From Burkholderia contaminans (GTDB taxonomy: Bacteria > Pseudomonadota > Gammaproteobacteria > Burkholderiales > Burkholderiaceae): a stretch of DNA of 64,000 bases. Below the pieces are notes generated by a model. It saw nothing but the letters and a program-made list of their open reading frames with translations, was not told the origin of the DNA and made no database searches. The stretch is from the NCBI RefSeq assembly GCF_029633825.1, contig NZ_CP090641.1:372001-436000 (forward strand), given 5' to 3'. This document shows, in pieces, positions 8,552 to 16,729 of the stretch (position 1 is its first letter; each line of letters begins with the position of its first letter). The translations under genes and the position numbers were made by a program.

Positions 8552-8835
8552 CATTGTGCGTCGTTCGCGCCGAACAGTTGCGCGCACACCGCTCGACCTT
8601 CGTCGGTCAGCGCGGCGCTGCCGGTGCCGTCCTCGTTCAGCGTCGTCGCGCTCAGGCCCGCGGCGTCGAGCTGCGTCAGCACACGGCGCAGCGTGCTCAT
8701 CGGCAGTTGCGTGCGTTTCGCGATCTTCGGCAACGACCAGGTCTTGCCGGCCGGATCGCTCGCGGCTTCGTTCAGCGTCGCGAGCGTCGCAACGAGTGCG
8801 GGGTCGAGCGGGGAGTCGTCGGATTCAGAAGTCAT
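8551..8835 (-). CDS. Small winged-helix DNA-binding protein
   Basis: A 94-residue cytoplasmic protein. The middle part (WSLPKIAKRTQLPMSTLRRV) reads as a helix-turn-helix recognition region and is followed by LTQLDAAGLSATTL, a typical winged-helix continuation as in IclR/MarR-like domains, then a short C-terminal segment. The ATG at 8835 is used; a TTG further upstream would add 18 residues without clear merit. It is probably a transcription regulator, but no target is evident; the LysR gene upstream on the same strand starts another unit. Confidence 0.65.
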   Translation of the reverse strand: MTSESDDSPLDPALVATLATLNEAASDPAGKTWSLPKIAKRTQLPMSTLRRVLTQLDAAGLSATTLNEDGTGSAALTDEGRAVCAQLFGANDAQ

Positions 8836-8933
8836 GGGTGGGGGTCGGTGAGCGAGACTGGGGCTTGCGTTCGGGTGTCCGGCACGCAATCGGGCGAGCG
8901 CCGCCGGCCGAGGAGACTATACCGCTTCGTCCA

Positions 8934-9809
8934 TCATGCATTCTTGATCGCGGCACGCATGAACGACACGAAGCGTGTGGTGACTGGATCGTCGCGGTTC
9001 GACAGCCAAGCGAGCCCGACGCGCCACTTCGCGTCCTTGCCGTCGAGCGGCAATACCGTCGCGTCGCGCAGCAGATATTGCGCCCGCGACGGAATGAACG
9101 CGACGCCCGCGCCGGCCGCGACCGACGCGAGCACCGACTGCACGTCTTCGGCCTGCTGCGTCACGTGCGGCACGAAGCGGCGCTCGACGCACCACCGGTC
9201 GACCTGCGCGGCCAACCCTTGCCCGCGTGCACGCTGCAACGCGATGAAGCCGATCTCGTTGAGCGTATCGAGATCGGCCGGCACGCGCTTCAGGCCAAGA
9301 TGCGGCGGCACCGCCAGCGCCAGCGCCTCGTCGATCACCTTGAACGACGACAGTCCTTCGTCCGACGGCAGGCGCAGGAATCCCGCATCGAGCTTGCCCG
9401 CGCGCAACCGGCGCGTCTGCTCCGCGGACGACAGGTCACTCAACGTGACGGCAATGCCGGGATTCCGGCTGCGAAACTCCGCGACGAGCTTCGGGACGAG
9501 CGTCAGAACCGACAGGCAGATGCCCAGCCGCAAATGACCGCGCTGCCCGCTCGACAGCTCACGCGCGCGGGTAAGAATCTCGTCCGCATCGCGCACCAGC
9601 GCCTGCGCATCGGGCAGGAAGCGCTCGCCGAACGCAGTGAGCTCCGCGCCGTGCCGGCCGCGCTCGAACAGCTTGCCGCCGAGGCTCGCCTCGAGCGCGC
9701 CGATCTGCTTGCTCAGTGCCGGCTGGCTCATGTGCAGCGCATCGGCCGCGCGGCTGAAATGACACAGCTCGGTGACCGTCAGGAAGGTTCGCAGCAGTTT
9801 CAATTCCAT
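8934..9809 (-). CDS. LysR-family transcriptional regulator
   Basis: A 291-residue LysR regulator. The N-terminal helix-turn-helix (residues 1-60) contains FSRAADALHMSQPALSKQI, and the remainder is the periplasmic-binding-like effector domain with a conserved AGAGVAFIPSRAQ loop near the end. It is divergent from the small ORF at 9903, the usual arrangement for a LysR target, with about 90 AT-richer bases between them. The effector is unknown. Confidence 0.9.
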   Translation of the reverse strand: MELKLLRTFLTVTELCHFSRAADALHMSQPALSKQIGALEASLGGKLFERGRHGAELTAFGERFLPDAQALVRDADEILTRARELSSGQRGHLRLGICLSVLTLVPKLVAEFRSRNPGIAVTLSDLSSAEQTRRLRAGKLDAGFLRLPSDEGLSSFKVIDEALALAVPPHLGLKRVPADLDTLNEIGFIALQRARGQGLAAQVDRWCVERRFVPHVTQQAEDVQSVLASVAAGAGVAFIPSRAQYLLRDATVLPLDGKDAKWRVGLAWLSNRDDPVTTRFVSFMRAAIKNA

Positions 9810-9902
9810 TCTTAAAAGGAATCTTAACGATCAAAACATTCATTTTACCGATCGAATGCGATGACGTTCAATACGGACATGCCCTTTCAGGAATCGACCG
9901 TC

Positions 9903-10160
9903 ATGTCTGTTGATCTCGTCTGTGAATGTCCGCCCGACGACACTTCGTGCGCACCGGCCGCCATCGATGAGCGCGCCGCGACGGCCGATCCGTGCGCGCC
10001 AAAACGTCGCACCGAACGCACCGACGGCCGCGGCCGCCGCTTTCGCTTCGGCGATGCGGTGGACGCGATGAGCGCGCCGAACGACGCGCCGCCGCGCCCC
10101 GTGACCGGTTCGATCGCGATCAGTTTTGCGGTGGTGTCGCGGCGCAACTGGCCGCGTTGA
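9903..10160 (+). CDS. Hypothetical 85-residue protein
   Basis: The frame has GC-rich third positions throughout, which supports coding. ATG 9903 has AGGA at 9889-9892; an in-frame ATG at 9861 lacks a site. The protein is rich in Asp, Ala, Arg and Pro with several Cys near the N terminus (CECPPDDTSCAP). I do not recognise it. An antisense frame of 133 codons covers the same bases but has poorer codon character. The interval 10161-10402 holds nothing further that I can support beyond the promoter of pbpG. Confidence 0.4.
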   Translation: MSVDLVCECPPDDTSCAPAAIDERAATADPCAPKRRTERTDGRGRRFRFGDAVDAMSAPNDAPPRPVTGSIAISFAVVSRRNWPR

Positions 10161-10402
10161 GCATCGTCGCTATCGACCCACGGTCGCGCCGCGTATCGTT
10201 TCATATACAGAGCGACCGCAAGCGCGCAGCCCACTGCGCCCTCGTCAAGTCGCCGACCAGCACCACCAAAACTCACCGAATCGCGCATCTTTTCCCGCCT
10301 TCAATCGTCATCGCTCCGCGATCGACCGTATAATTTTCCGCATCCCGCTGACCGCCCACGCATTCCACGCAGCCTCACCGCGCGTGAAAAGGAGACTTTC
10401 GC

Positions 10403-11497
10403 TTGACCGGCCTCATCGCGCGCCTGCCTCTCGCCCGGACCACCCTGTTCGTCGCCCTGTCGATGCTGATGATCGCCTTCTCGCCGAATGCGTCGTCCAC
10501 GCCACGCAACCCGCCGCCGCGTGCCGCGCACGCTCATGCGCCGGCGAAGGCCGTCAAGAAAACCGTCAAGAAGAAGCCGGCCCAGCGCAAACAGAAAGCC
10601 GTCAAGCACCGCCGCCCGCGCGTGAAGCACCAGGCGGTCAAGCGTCACGCGGCACCGGCCCCGCAGCAACGCCGCGCGAAACGTTCGAGCGCCGTGCGGC
10701 CGCGCCCGGCTGCCAAGCCGCGCCTGATGGCGAGCTGCGGCTACAGCCCGCGTGCGGTCAATTCCCTGCATTCACGCGCGGCCTACGTGCTCGACGTCGA
10801 TTCCGGCACGCCGCTGCTGGCCCGCAACGCACGCACCGTGCGACCGATCGCGTCGATCTCGAAGCTGATGACGGCCGTCGTCGCGCGCGACGCCGACCGT
10901 CCGCTGAACGGCGTGCTGCGCGTCACCGCGCACGACCGCGACACGATCAAGTTCACCGGGTCGCGCCTGCAGGTCGGCTCGGAACTGTCGCGCCGCGAGA
11001 TGTTCCATATCGCGCTGATGTCGTCGGAAAACCGCGCGGCCGCCGCGCTGAGCCGCGACTACCCGGGCGGGCGCGCCGCGTTCGTCAAGGCAATGAATCG
11101 CGAAGCACGCCGGCTCGGCATGCGCCATACGCACTTCCGCGAGCCGACCGGCCTGTCGCCGCACAACGTGTCGACGGCCGAGGATCTCGCGAAGCTCGTC
11201 GGCGCGGCGGCGCAGGATCCGCTGATCCGTTATTTCTCGACCGATACGTCAACCACCGTGCGCCCGGGCGACGGCGAGCTGCTGTACGTGAATTCCGACC
11301 CGCTCGTCCGCTACCGCCGCCTGCCGATCCGGCTGCAGAAGACCGGCTTCATCAACGAGTCGGGGCACGGCGTCGTGATGCGCATGCGGGTGAAGGGCCG
11401 CCGCGAAACGGTCGTGCTGCTCGGTGCGCCGACCCGCGCGGGCGTCTCGAGCGATGCCATCAAGATCCACCGCTGGCTGTCCTGCTCGATCCAGTAA
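10403..11497 (+). CDS. pbpG: D-alanyl-D-alanine endopeptidase (PBP7 family)
   Basis: A 364-residue periplasmic penicillin-binding protein of the low-mass S11 type, which cuts D-Ala-meso-DAP cross-links in peptidoglycan. The three active-site motifs are present: Ser151-x-x-Lys154 (SISK), Ser208-Glu-Asn210 and Lys313-Thr-Gly (KTG). After the signal region (residues about 10-31), residues 40-107 form an unusually basic stretch rich in Lys, Arg and Ala before the catalytic domain; E. coli PBP7 lacks such an insert. Translation appears to start at TTG 10403 with AAGGAG at 10389-10394. It stands alone with its own promoter region. Confidence 0.92.
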   Translation: MTGLIARLPLARTTLFVALSMLMIAFSPNASSTPRNPPPRAAHAHAPAKAVKKTVKKKPAQRKQKAVKHRRPRVKHQAVKRHAAPAPQQRRAKRSSAVRPRPAAKPRLMASCGYSPRAVNSLHSRAAYVLDVDSGTPLLARNARTVRPIASISKLMTAVVARDADRPLNGVLRVTAHDRDTIKFTGSRLQVGSELSRREMFHIALMSSENRAAAALSRDYPGGRAAFVKAMNREARRLGMRHTHFREPTGLSPHNVSTAEDLAKLVGAAAQDPLIRYFSTDTSTTVRPGDGELLYVNSDPLVRYRRLPIRLQKTGFINESGHGVVMRMRVKGRRETVVLLGAPTRAGVSSDAIKIHRWLSCSIQ

Positions 11498-11541
11498 GCG
11501 CGCACGGGCGGCCGACGCGTTCACCCAACGGGAGCGATGCC

Positions 11542-11775
11542 ATGCAGGACGAATACCGCTTCAACGCATTCGGACGGCCGCTCGCCGTCGTGCGGACGAA
11601 CGACGGCTGGGCCGTGTTCGATCTCGGCGCCGAAGGCAAGCGGCGCCCCGCCAATCTGCATGTTCCGCCCACGCTCGCGGCGGACGAACTCGCGCAATAC
11701 CTCGGCGACCTGCTGCACGAAGCCGCGACCCCGCGATACAACGAAGTCGTCCCGATCCCGCCCCGCCGCGCGTAA
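11542..11775 (+). CDS. Conserved small hypothetical protein
   Basis: A 77-residue acidic cytoplasmic protein starting MQDEYRFNAFGRPLAVVR and ending EVVPIPPRRA. The start has GGGAG at 11530-11534 and the third positions are GC-rich, so it is a real gene. It lies 44 bases after pbpG on the same strand and could be cotranscribed. Short proteins of this look are common in Burkholderia; no function can be read from it. Confidence 0.7.
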   Translation: MQDEYRFNAFGRPLAVVRTNDGWAVFDLGAEGKRRPANLHVPPTLAADELAQYLGDLLHEAATPRYNEVVPIPPRRA

Positions 11776-11813
11776 CTGCGCACCGGGCTGCATCTCGATC
11801 CGGCGAGCAATTC

Positions 11814-11841
11814 GACAGTTAAACTTGCAAGTTTGGCTGTC
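11814..11841 (+). promoter_or_regulatory. Palindromic operator in front of the marR-type gene
   Basis: The core AAACTTGCAAGTTT (11821-11834) is a perfect 14-bp palindrome. It is flanked by GACAG at 11814 and CTGTC ending at 11841, also complementary, with a 2-base mismatch on each side. The 28-bp dyad ends eight bases before the first possible start codon of the MarR gene and includes or abuts any promoter. It is the expected place for autorepression of a MarR operon. Confidence 0.75.
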
Positions 11842-11848
11842 GTATTCT

Positions 11849-12304
11849 ATGATCCGCCGCATGAACCCGCCACGCAAATCCGGCGTTTCCGCCGATATCG
11901 TCGCCGCCGACCTGACCCTCGCGGTCGGCCAGCTGATCCGCCGGCTCCGCTCCGAGATCGAATCCGGAGGGCTCGGCATGTCCCAGACGAGCGCGCTTGC
12001 GCGGCTCGAACGGCACGGGCCGATGACGACCGCCGATCTCGCGCGCGCCGAGGCAATGAAGCCGCAGTCGATGAAGGCGACGCTTGCCAGCCTCGAGGAA
12101 GACGGTCTCGTCGAACGCGAACCGCATCCGACCGACGGCCGCCAGATCCTGTTCCGGCTGACCGCAGCCGGCCTCGACGCGCGGCTCAAGCGCAACGCCG
12201 CGAAACACAAGTGGCTCGGCGCCGCGATCGAACAGCTCGATCCCGAAGACATCGCCACGCTCGCCGCCGCGATCCCGCTGATCCGCCGCATCGGCGAGCA
12301 ATGA
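11849..12304 (+). CDS. MarR-family transcriptional regulator
   Basis: A winged-helix regulator of 151 residues (147 if ATG 11861 is used). It shows the family core: GMSQTSALARLERHGPMTTADLA, the recognition helix region MKPQSMKATLASLEEDGLV, and the wing EPHPTDGRQILFRLT. MarR proteins are dimers that bind palindromes and release on ligand binding. Here the dyad at 11814-11841 directly precedes the gene, and an isochorismatase-like gene and an EmrB-type pump follow on the same strand. The likely role is repression of this three-gene efflux/detoxification operon. No ribosome binding site is visible, so a leaderless start is possible. Confidence 0.88.
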   Translation: MIRRMNPPRKSGVSADIVAADLTLAVGQLIRRLRSEIESGGLGMSQTSALARLERHGPMTTADLARAEAMKPQSMKATLASLEEDGLVEREPHPTDGRQILFRLTAAGLDARLKRNAAKHKWLGAAIEQLDPEDIATLAAAIPLIRRIGEQ

Positions 12305-12371
12305 ATCCGGCCCGCGCGCCCCACGACAACCGCGCGCACGGCTTTCTTCGCCTCTTTCACGGAGTTCCATC

Positions 12372-12935
12372 ATGAGCGCAACCCGTCTCGACACGAACGC
12401 GGCCCTCGTCGTCATCGACCTGCAGAAAGGTATCGTCGCCCTCCCCACCGCGCATCCGGTCGAACCGGTGATCGCGCGCGCCCGCACACTGCTCGACGCG
12501 TTCCGCAGCCACGGCCTGCCGGTCGTGCTCGTCAACGTCGCGGGCGGCGCGCCGGGTCGCACCGAGCAACCGCCGCGCACGGCGCAATTCCCCGCCGACT
12601 GGACCGAGCTCGTGCCCGAACTGAACCGGCAGCCGGGCGACCACCTCGTGACGAAAAAGACCTGGGGGGCCTTCACCGGCACCGATCTCGACGCGCATCT
12701 GAAGGCGGCCGGCGTCACGCAGATCGTGCTGACCGGCGTCGCGACGAGCATCGGCGTCGAATCGACCGCACGGCAGGCGCATGAACTCGGCTACAACGTC
12801 ACGCTCGCCGTCGATGCGATGACCGACCTCAACGCGGATGCGCATGTGAACAGCGTCGAGCGTCTGTTCCCGCGCCTCGGCGAGACGGGCACGACGCAGG
12901 AGATCGTCGCGCTGCTCGACCGGCGCGGCGCGTGA
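12372..12935 (+). CDS. Isochorismatase-fold hydrolase lacking the nucleophilic cysteine
   Basis: A 187-residue protein of the isochorismatase/cysteine-hydrolase fold. The Asp of the triad is visible (Asp16 in VVIDLQKG) and a Lys is available at 95/96 (VTKKTWGAF). The position normally holding the catalytic Cys reads ATSIGVESTAR, that is Gly128. The same Cys-to-Gly exchange is known in true isochorismatases such as PhzD, which cleave vinyl ethers without a thiol nucleophile, so it may still be an enzyme. GGAG at 12361-12364 supports the start. Its stop overlaps the start of the pump gene by four bases, so the two are coupled. Confidence 0.85.
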   Translation: MSATRLDTNAALVVIDLQKGIVALPTAHPVEPVIARARTLLDAFRSHGLPVVLVNVAGGAPGRTEQPPRTAQFPADWTELVPELNRQPGDHLVTKKTWGAFTGTDLDAHLKAAGVTQIVLTGVATSIGVESTARQAHELGYNVTLAVDAMTDLNADAHVNSVERLFPRLGETGTTQEIVALLDRRGA

Positions 12936-14386
12936 GCGATCCACGCACTCGGCCGGCGCGGGACCATGCGGCCGGCCGGCCCGATCCGTCGATCTGGAAG
13001 GTCAGCGCCGTCGCAACGCTCGGCTCGCTGCTGTCGCAGCTCGATGCGACGATCGTCAACGTATCGCTGTCGAGTCTCGCGACCGACCTGCACGCGCCCC
13101 TCGCGACGATCCAGTGGGTAACGAGCGGTTACCTGCTCGCGCTCACGCTGGTGCTGCCGCTGAACGGCTGGCTCGTCGACCGGATCGGCGCGAAGGCGCT
13201 GTACCTGTGGTGCTTCTCGGCGTTCACGCTCACGTCGGCGCTGTGCGGGCTCGCGTGGTCCGCGCCATCGCTGATCGCGTTCCGCGTGCTGCAAGGCGTG
13301 AGCGGCGGGCTGCTCGCGCCGATGGCGCAGATGATGATCGCGCGCGTCGCCGGCCAGCAGATGGCGCGCGTGATCGGCTATGCGGCCGTGCCGGTGCTGC
13401 TCGCGCCGATCCTCGGCCCGGTCGTCGCAGGCGCGATCCTGCAGCACGCGTCGTGGCGCTGGCTGTTTCTCGTGAACCTGCCCGTCGGCGTGCTGGCGCT
13501 CGCGCTTGCCGTACGGTTCCTGCCCGGCGACCGCGACGACACGCAGCCGCGCGAACTCGACTGGGTCGGCCTCGCACTGCTGTCGCCGGGGCTCGTGCTG
13601 TTCCTGTACGGCATCGAGCGGATCAACGAAGCGCTCGGCATCGCGGCGATCGTCGCGGCCGCGCTGTTGCTCGCGGCGTTCCTGCGGGTCGAAACGCGCA
13701 AGGGCGACCGCGCGCTGATCGACCTTGCACTGTTTCGCGGCAAGGTGTTCGGCGCGGCCGCGTCGACCCAGTTCCTGTCGAATGGCGCGCTGTTCGCGGG
13801 CCAGATGCTGATTCCGGTGTTCCTGATCCAGGCCTGCGGCCGCACGCCCGGCGAAATGGGCTGGCTGCTCGCGCCGATGGGACTCGGCATGCTGGTCACC
13901 TACCCGTCGATGGGCGCACTCACGAGCCGGTTCGGCGTGCGCCGGCTGGCCGCCGCCGGCGCATTGCTCGCACTGTTCGCGACGCTGCCGTTCGTGTTCC
14001 TCGCGCTGACCGGCTACGATCCGATCCTGCTCGTGCCCGCGCTGTTCCTGCGCGGCATGGGCCAGAGCGCGATCGGCGCGCCGTCGATTTCCGCCGCGTA
14101 CGCGTCGGTCGAGCGCCGCAACCTGCCGATGGCCACGACCTCGCTCAATATCGTGCAGCGCCTCGGTGGGCCGACGTGCACAACGGTCTGCACGCTGTTC
14201 CTCGCGTGGCGGCTGCAGGCCGAATCGGCGGCGAGCGGCGGCACGCAGGCAAACGCGTATGCGTGGGCCTTCGCACTGCTTTGCGTGCTGCACGCGGCGA
14301 GCTTCGTCACGACACTGCGGCTGCCGTTGTGGTCGGCCGGTGCGGGCGGGAAACCTGCCGGCGCGGCGCGCGCCGGTTCGCGCTGA
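12932..14386 (+). CDS. MFS drug:H+ antiporter, DHA2 (EmrB/QacA) type
   Basis: A 484-residue inner-membrane transporter. Its first helix carries LDATIVNVSLSSLA, the signature of the EmrB/QacA group, and motif A of the MFS family is present as GWLVDRIGAKALYL. The gene starts with GTG 12932 inside the last codons of the preceding gene, giving tight translational coupling in the marR operon. The pump probably exports the compound sensed by the MarR regulator. No membrane-fusion or outer-membrane partner is encoded nearby. Confidence 0.9.
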   Translation: MSDPRTRPARDHAAGRPDPSIWKVSAVATLGSLLSQLDATIVNVSLSSLATDLHAPLATIQWVTSGYLLALTLVLPLNGWLVDRIGAKALYLWCFSAFTLTSALCGLAWSAPSLIAFRVLQGVSGGLLAPMAQMMIARVAGQQMARVIGYAAVPVLLAPILGPVVAGAILQHASWRWLFLVNLPVGVLALALAVRFLPGDRDDTQPRELDWVGLALLSPGLVLFLYGIERINEALGIAAIVAAALLLAAFLRVETRKGDRALIDLALFRGKVFGAAASTQFLSNGALFAGQMLIPVFLIQACGRTPGEMGWLLAPMGLGMLVTYPSMGALTSRFGVRRLAAAGALLALFATLPFVFLALTGYDPILLVPALFLRGMGQSAIGAPSISAAYASVERRNLPMATTSLNIVQRLGGPTCTTVCTLFLAWRLQAESAASGGTQANAYAWAFALLCVLHAASFVTTLRLPLWSAGAGGKPAGAARAGSR

Positions 14387-14516
14387 ACGCGGACGCTGCG
14401 TCACGCTGCGCAGCGCCCCGCGCGCGACGTCGCTATGGCAGCCACATCGGCACGATCGACACCACCTGCGCAATGGCTTCGCGCGCGTGCGGGCGGCCGC
14501 CTGGCGCCGGCTCCCG

Positions 14517-16235
14517 CTACACCATGCCCGGCTCCTGCGGCGCCGGCGTCGTCCCAGCGGCCTCCAGTGCCTGGTGCAATGTCGGGAAAATGCACGACGC
14601 GCCGACGATCTCCGTGATCCGGTGACGATCCATGTCCGCGCGCAGGTAGCGATTGACGCGGCCGAACAGCACACCGATCCCGCGCGCCTGCAGCATCCTG
14701 ACGAGGTCGGTCAGCGTCCGTGCAGCCGAATAGTCGATGTCGGTGATCGCGCCCGCATCGACGACGAACCAGCGCGTCGGCACCGGCGCCGCCTCGACGA
14801 GTTCGGTCACTTCGGCGGAGAACAGGTGATCGTTCGCGAAGAAGAGGTCGGAGCCGAACCGGTAGACGATCAGCCCGGGGGCCGTCATCGCACCGCGCCG
14901 CGTGGGTACCGGCTGCCACCGCCCGTTGCCTTCGACCGGTTCGAGCACCATCGTGTGCGGCTGGTAGCTGTGGCGCACGTGCCGCATCAGCGACAGCGCG
15001 ACGGCCAGCAGGATGCCGTGCTCGACGCCGACCGTCACGACGGCCAGCGCCGTCACCAGCGCGAGCGTGAACTCGCCGGGGCTTTCCTTGCGGATCGCGG
15101 CGAGGCTGCGCACGTTGATCAGCCCGAGCGCGATCGTGAACACGATGCCGGCCAGCACCGCATGCGGCAGATATTGCAGAAACGTGCTGAAGAACAGCAG
15201 CACCACCGCCACCACGGCCGCGAACGCAAGATGCCCGATCTGGCTGCGCACGCCCGCGCCGTCGGCCATCGCCGTCTGCGTCGGGCTGCCGTTGACGACG
15301 AACGCGCCGCCCACCGCCGCCGCGACGTTCGCGGCCGCGAGACCGAGGATGTCGGCGTTGGTGTCGACCTCCTCGTCGTACTGCTGCGCGAACACGCGTG
15401 CGGCGGCCGCACTCTGCGCAATGATCATCACGAAGCAGGAAGCTGCGACCGGCACGAGATCGAGGCACTGCTGCCACGTGACGGACGGCCAGCGCAGCGG
15501 CGGCAGCCCGCCCGCGACCGGCCCGAGCACCGCGATGCCGTGCGCGGCGAATCCGAATGCGTAGCTTGCCGCGATGCTGCCCGCGACCGCGAGCATCGGC
15601 ATCGGCACGCGCGGCAGGAACCGCTTGCACGCGAGAATCGCGACGACGACGAGCGCCGCGAGCGCGAACGTCGGCCGGTTCGTATGGACGAGATGCGTGA
15701 CGACGTAGTCGAGCTGCGCCAGGCTGCGTGACGCCGGGTACGGCACGGCCAACCCGAGCATGTCGCCGAGCATCGCGATCGACACCTGCACGCCGACGCC
15801 GGCGAGAAAGCCGACCAGCACCGTGCGCGACAGGAAATCGGCGAGAAAACCGAGCTTGAAGATGCGCGCGAGCAGCAGCATCGCGGCGGTCAGCAGCGCG
15901 ACCGTGCCGGCCAGCGCCACATACTCGGCGCTGCCGGCCGGCGCCATCGACGACAGCCGGCTCGCGAAGATCGTCGCGGTCGCGGAATCGGCGGCCACCA
16001 CCAGATGCCGCGACGCACCGAAACACGCGAATGCGACGAGCGGCAGGAACACCGTATAGAGGCCCGTGACGGCCGGCATGCCGGCGATGCGCGCATAGCC
16101 GAGCACCTGCGGGATGTCCATCGACGCGAGCGAAATGCCCGCGAACACGTCGCGGATCGCCCCGCCCCGGCGGATCGGGAGGATGCCTTTCAGCAGCCGC
16201 ACGCCTGACGGGCGGCTTTCGTTGGAATCTTGCAT
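14517..16235 (-). CDS. SulP-family anion transporter with STAS domain
   Basis: A 572-residue inner-membrane transporter. Residues from about 30 to 430 contain the transmembrane core with the SulP signatures SLASMDIPQVLGYARIAGMP and DILGLAAANVAAAVGGAFVV; the C-terminal quarter is a cytoplasmic STAS domain with the conserved DIDYSAARTLTDL segment including its Ser. SulP proteins carry sulfate, bicarbonate or dicarboxylates; the substrate here is open. The ATG at 16235 gives the usual short cytoplasmic N terminus; upstream codons in frame have no SulP similarity. It is divergent from the MscS gene. Confidence 0.9.
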   Translation of the reverse strand: MQDSNESRPSGVRLLKGILPIRRGGAIRDVFAGISLASMDIPQVLGYARIAGMPAVTGLYTVFLPLVAFACFGASRHLVVAADSATATIFASRLSSMAPAGSAEYVALAGTVALLTAAMLLLARIFKLGFLADFLSRTVLVGFLAGVGVQVSIAMLGDMLGLAVPYPASRSLAQLDYVVTHLVHTNRPTFALAALVVVAILACKRFLPRVPMPMLAVAGSIAASYAFGFAAHGIAVLGPVAGGLPPLRWPSVTWQQCLDLVPVAASCFVMIIAQSAAAARVFAQQYDEEVDTNADILGLAAANVAAAVGGAFVVNGSPTQTAMADGAGVRSQIGHLAFAAVVAVVLLFFSTFLQYLPHAVLAGIVFTIALGLINVRSLAAIRKESPGEFTLALVTALAVVTVGVEHGILLAVALSLMRHVRHSYQPHTMVLEPVEGNGRWQPVPTRRGAMTAPGLIVYRFGSDLFFANDHLFSAEVTELVEAAPVPTRWFVVDAGAITDIDYSAARTLTDLVRMLQARGIGVLFGRVNRYLRADMDRHRITEIVGASCIFPTLHQALEAAGTTPAPQEPGMV

Positions 16236-16729
16236 GCGTGGAATGCGTGAATACGAGGTGACGTGGTTCGCGAAGTCGTTCGCGCATCGTGCCCCGGGCA
16301 GGCACCACATGGCAAGTGCGCGAAGGTGGCGCGTGTCGCTCACCGTCGGCAACGAGCCGCACGCGAAAGCGAGCGCCACACGCGACGGCACGGGCAACGC
16401 CCGCATGATTGCATGGATCGCCGTTCACGCGCATCGAGGCGCGAAGGCCCGCCTGAGCGGCGTTGCGCCGCTCGCAGGCCGGCGTGCAACGCATCCGGCA
16501 ACACGCGCGCGCCGCGGCTTGCGGTGACGCGCTTCCACTCCCCGCCTTCACCCGATTACAGAGGAGACCTGCGCAATGGTGAGGCAATTCGGGAGCCGCA
16601 CATCCTGCATACACGACGACGTGCCTGGAACCCGATGGCACAATCACGGTCCCTTTCATGTGCCCTTCACCGGGCGCGCGCCGCACCGCGGCGCCGATTC
16701 AACGCACGAGAAGGCCCCTGTTTGCCCCT
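16236..16729. other. Intergenic region between sulP and mscS genes
   Basis: About 490 bases without a supported gene. It contains a compact hairpin (16455-16462 with 16466-16473, loop TTG) whose stem could extend after a two-base bulge. The rest must hold two divergent promoters, which I cannot place with confidence. Confidence 0.4.

Noticed and set aside
9887..10288. 133-codon minus-strand frame over the small ORF at 9903
   Set aside because: The plus-strand frame has better third-position GC content and a ribosome-site candidate; the antisense frame has neither.
12791..14674. 627-codon minus-strand frame opposite the EmrB-type pump
   Set aside because: Shadow of the pump gene; the real MFS motifs are on the plus strand.
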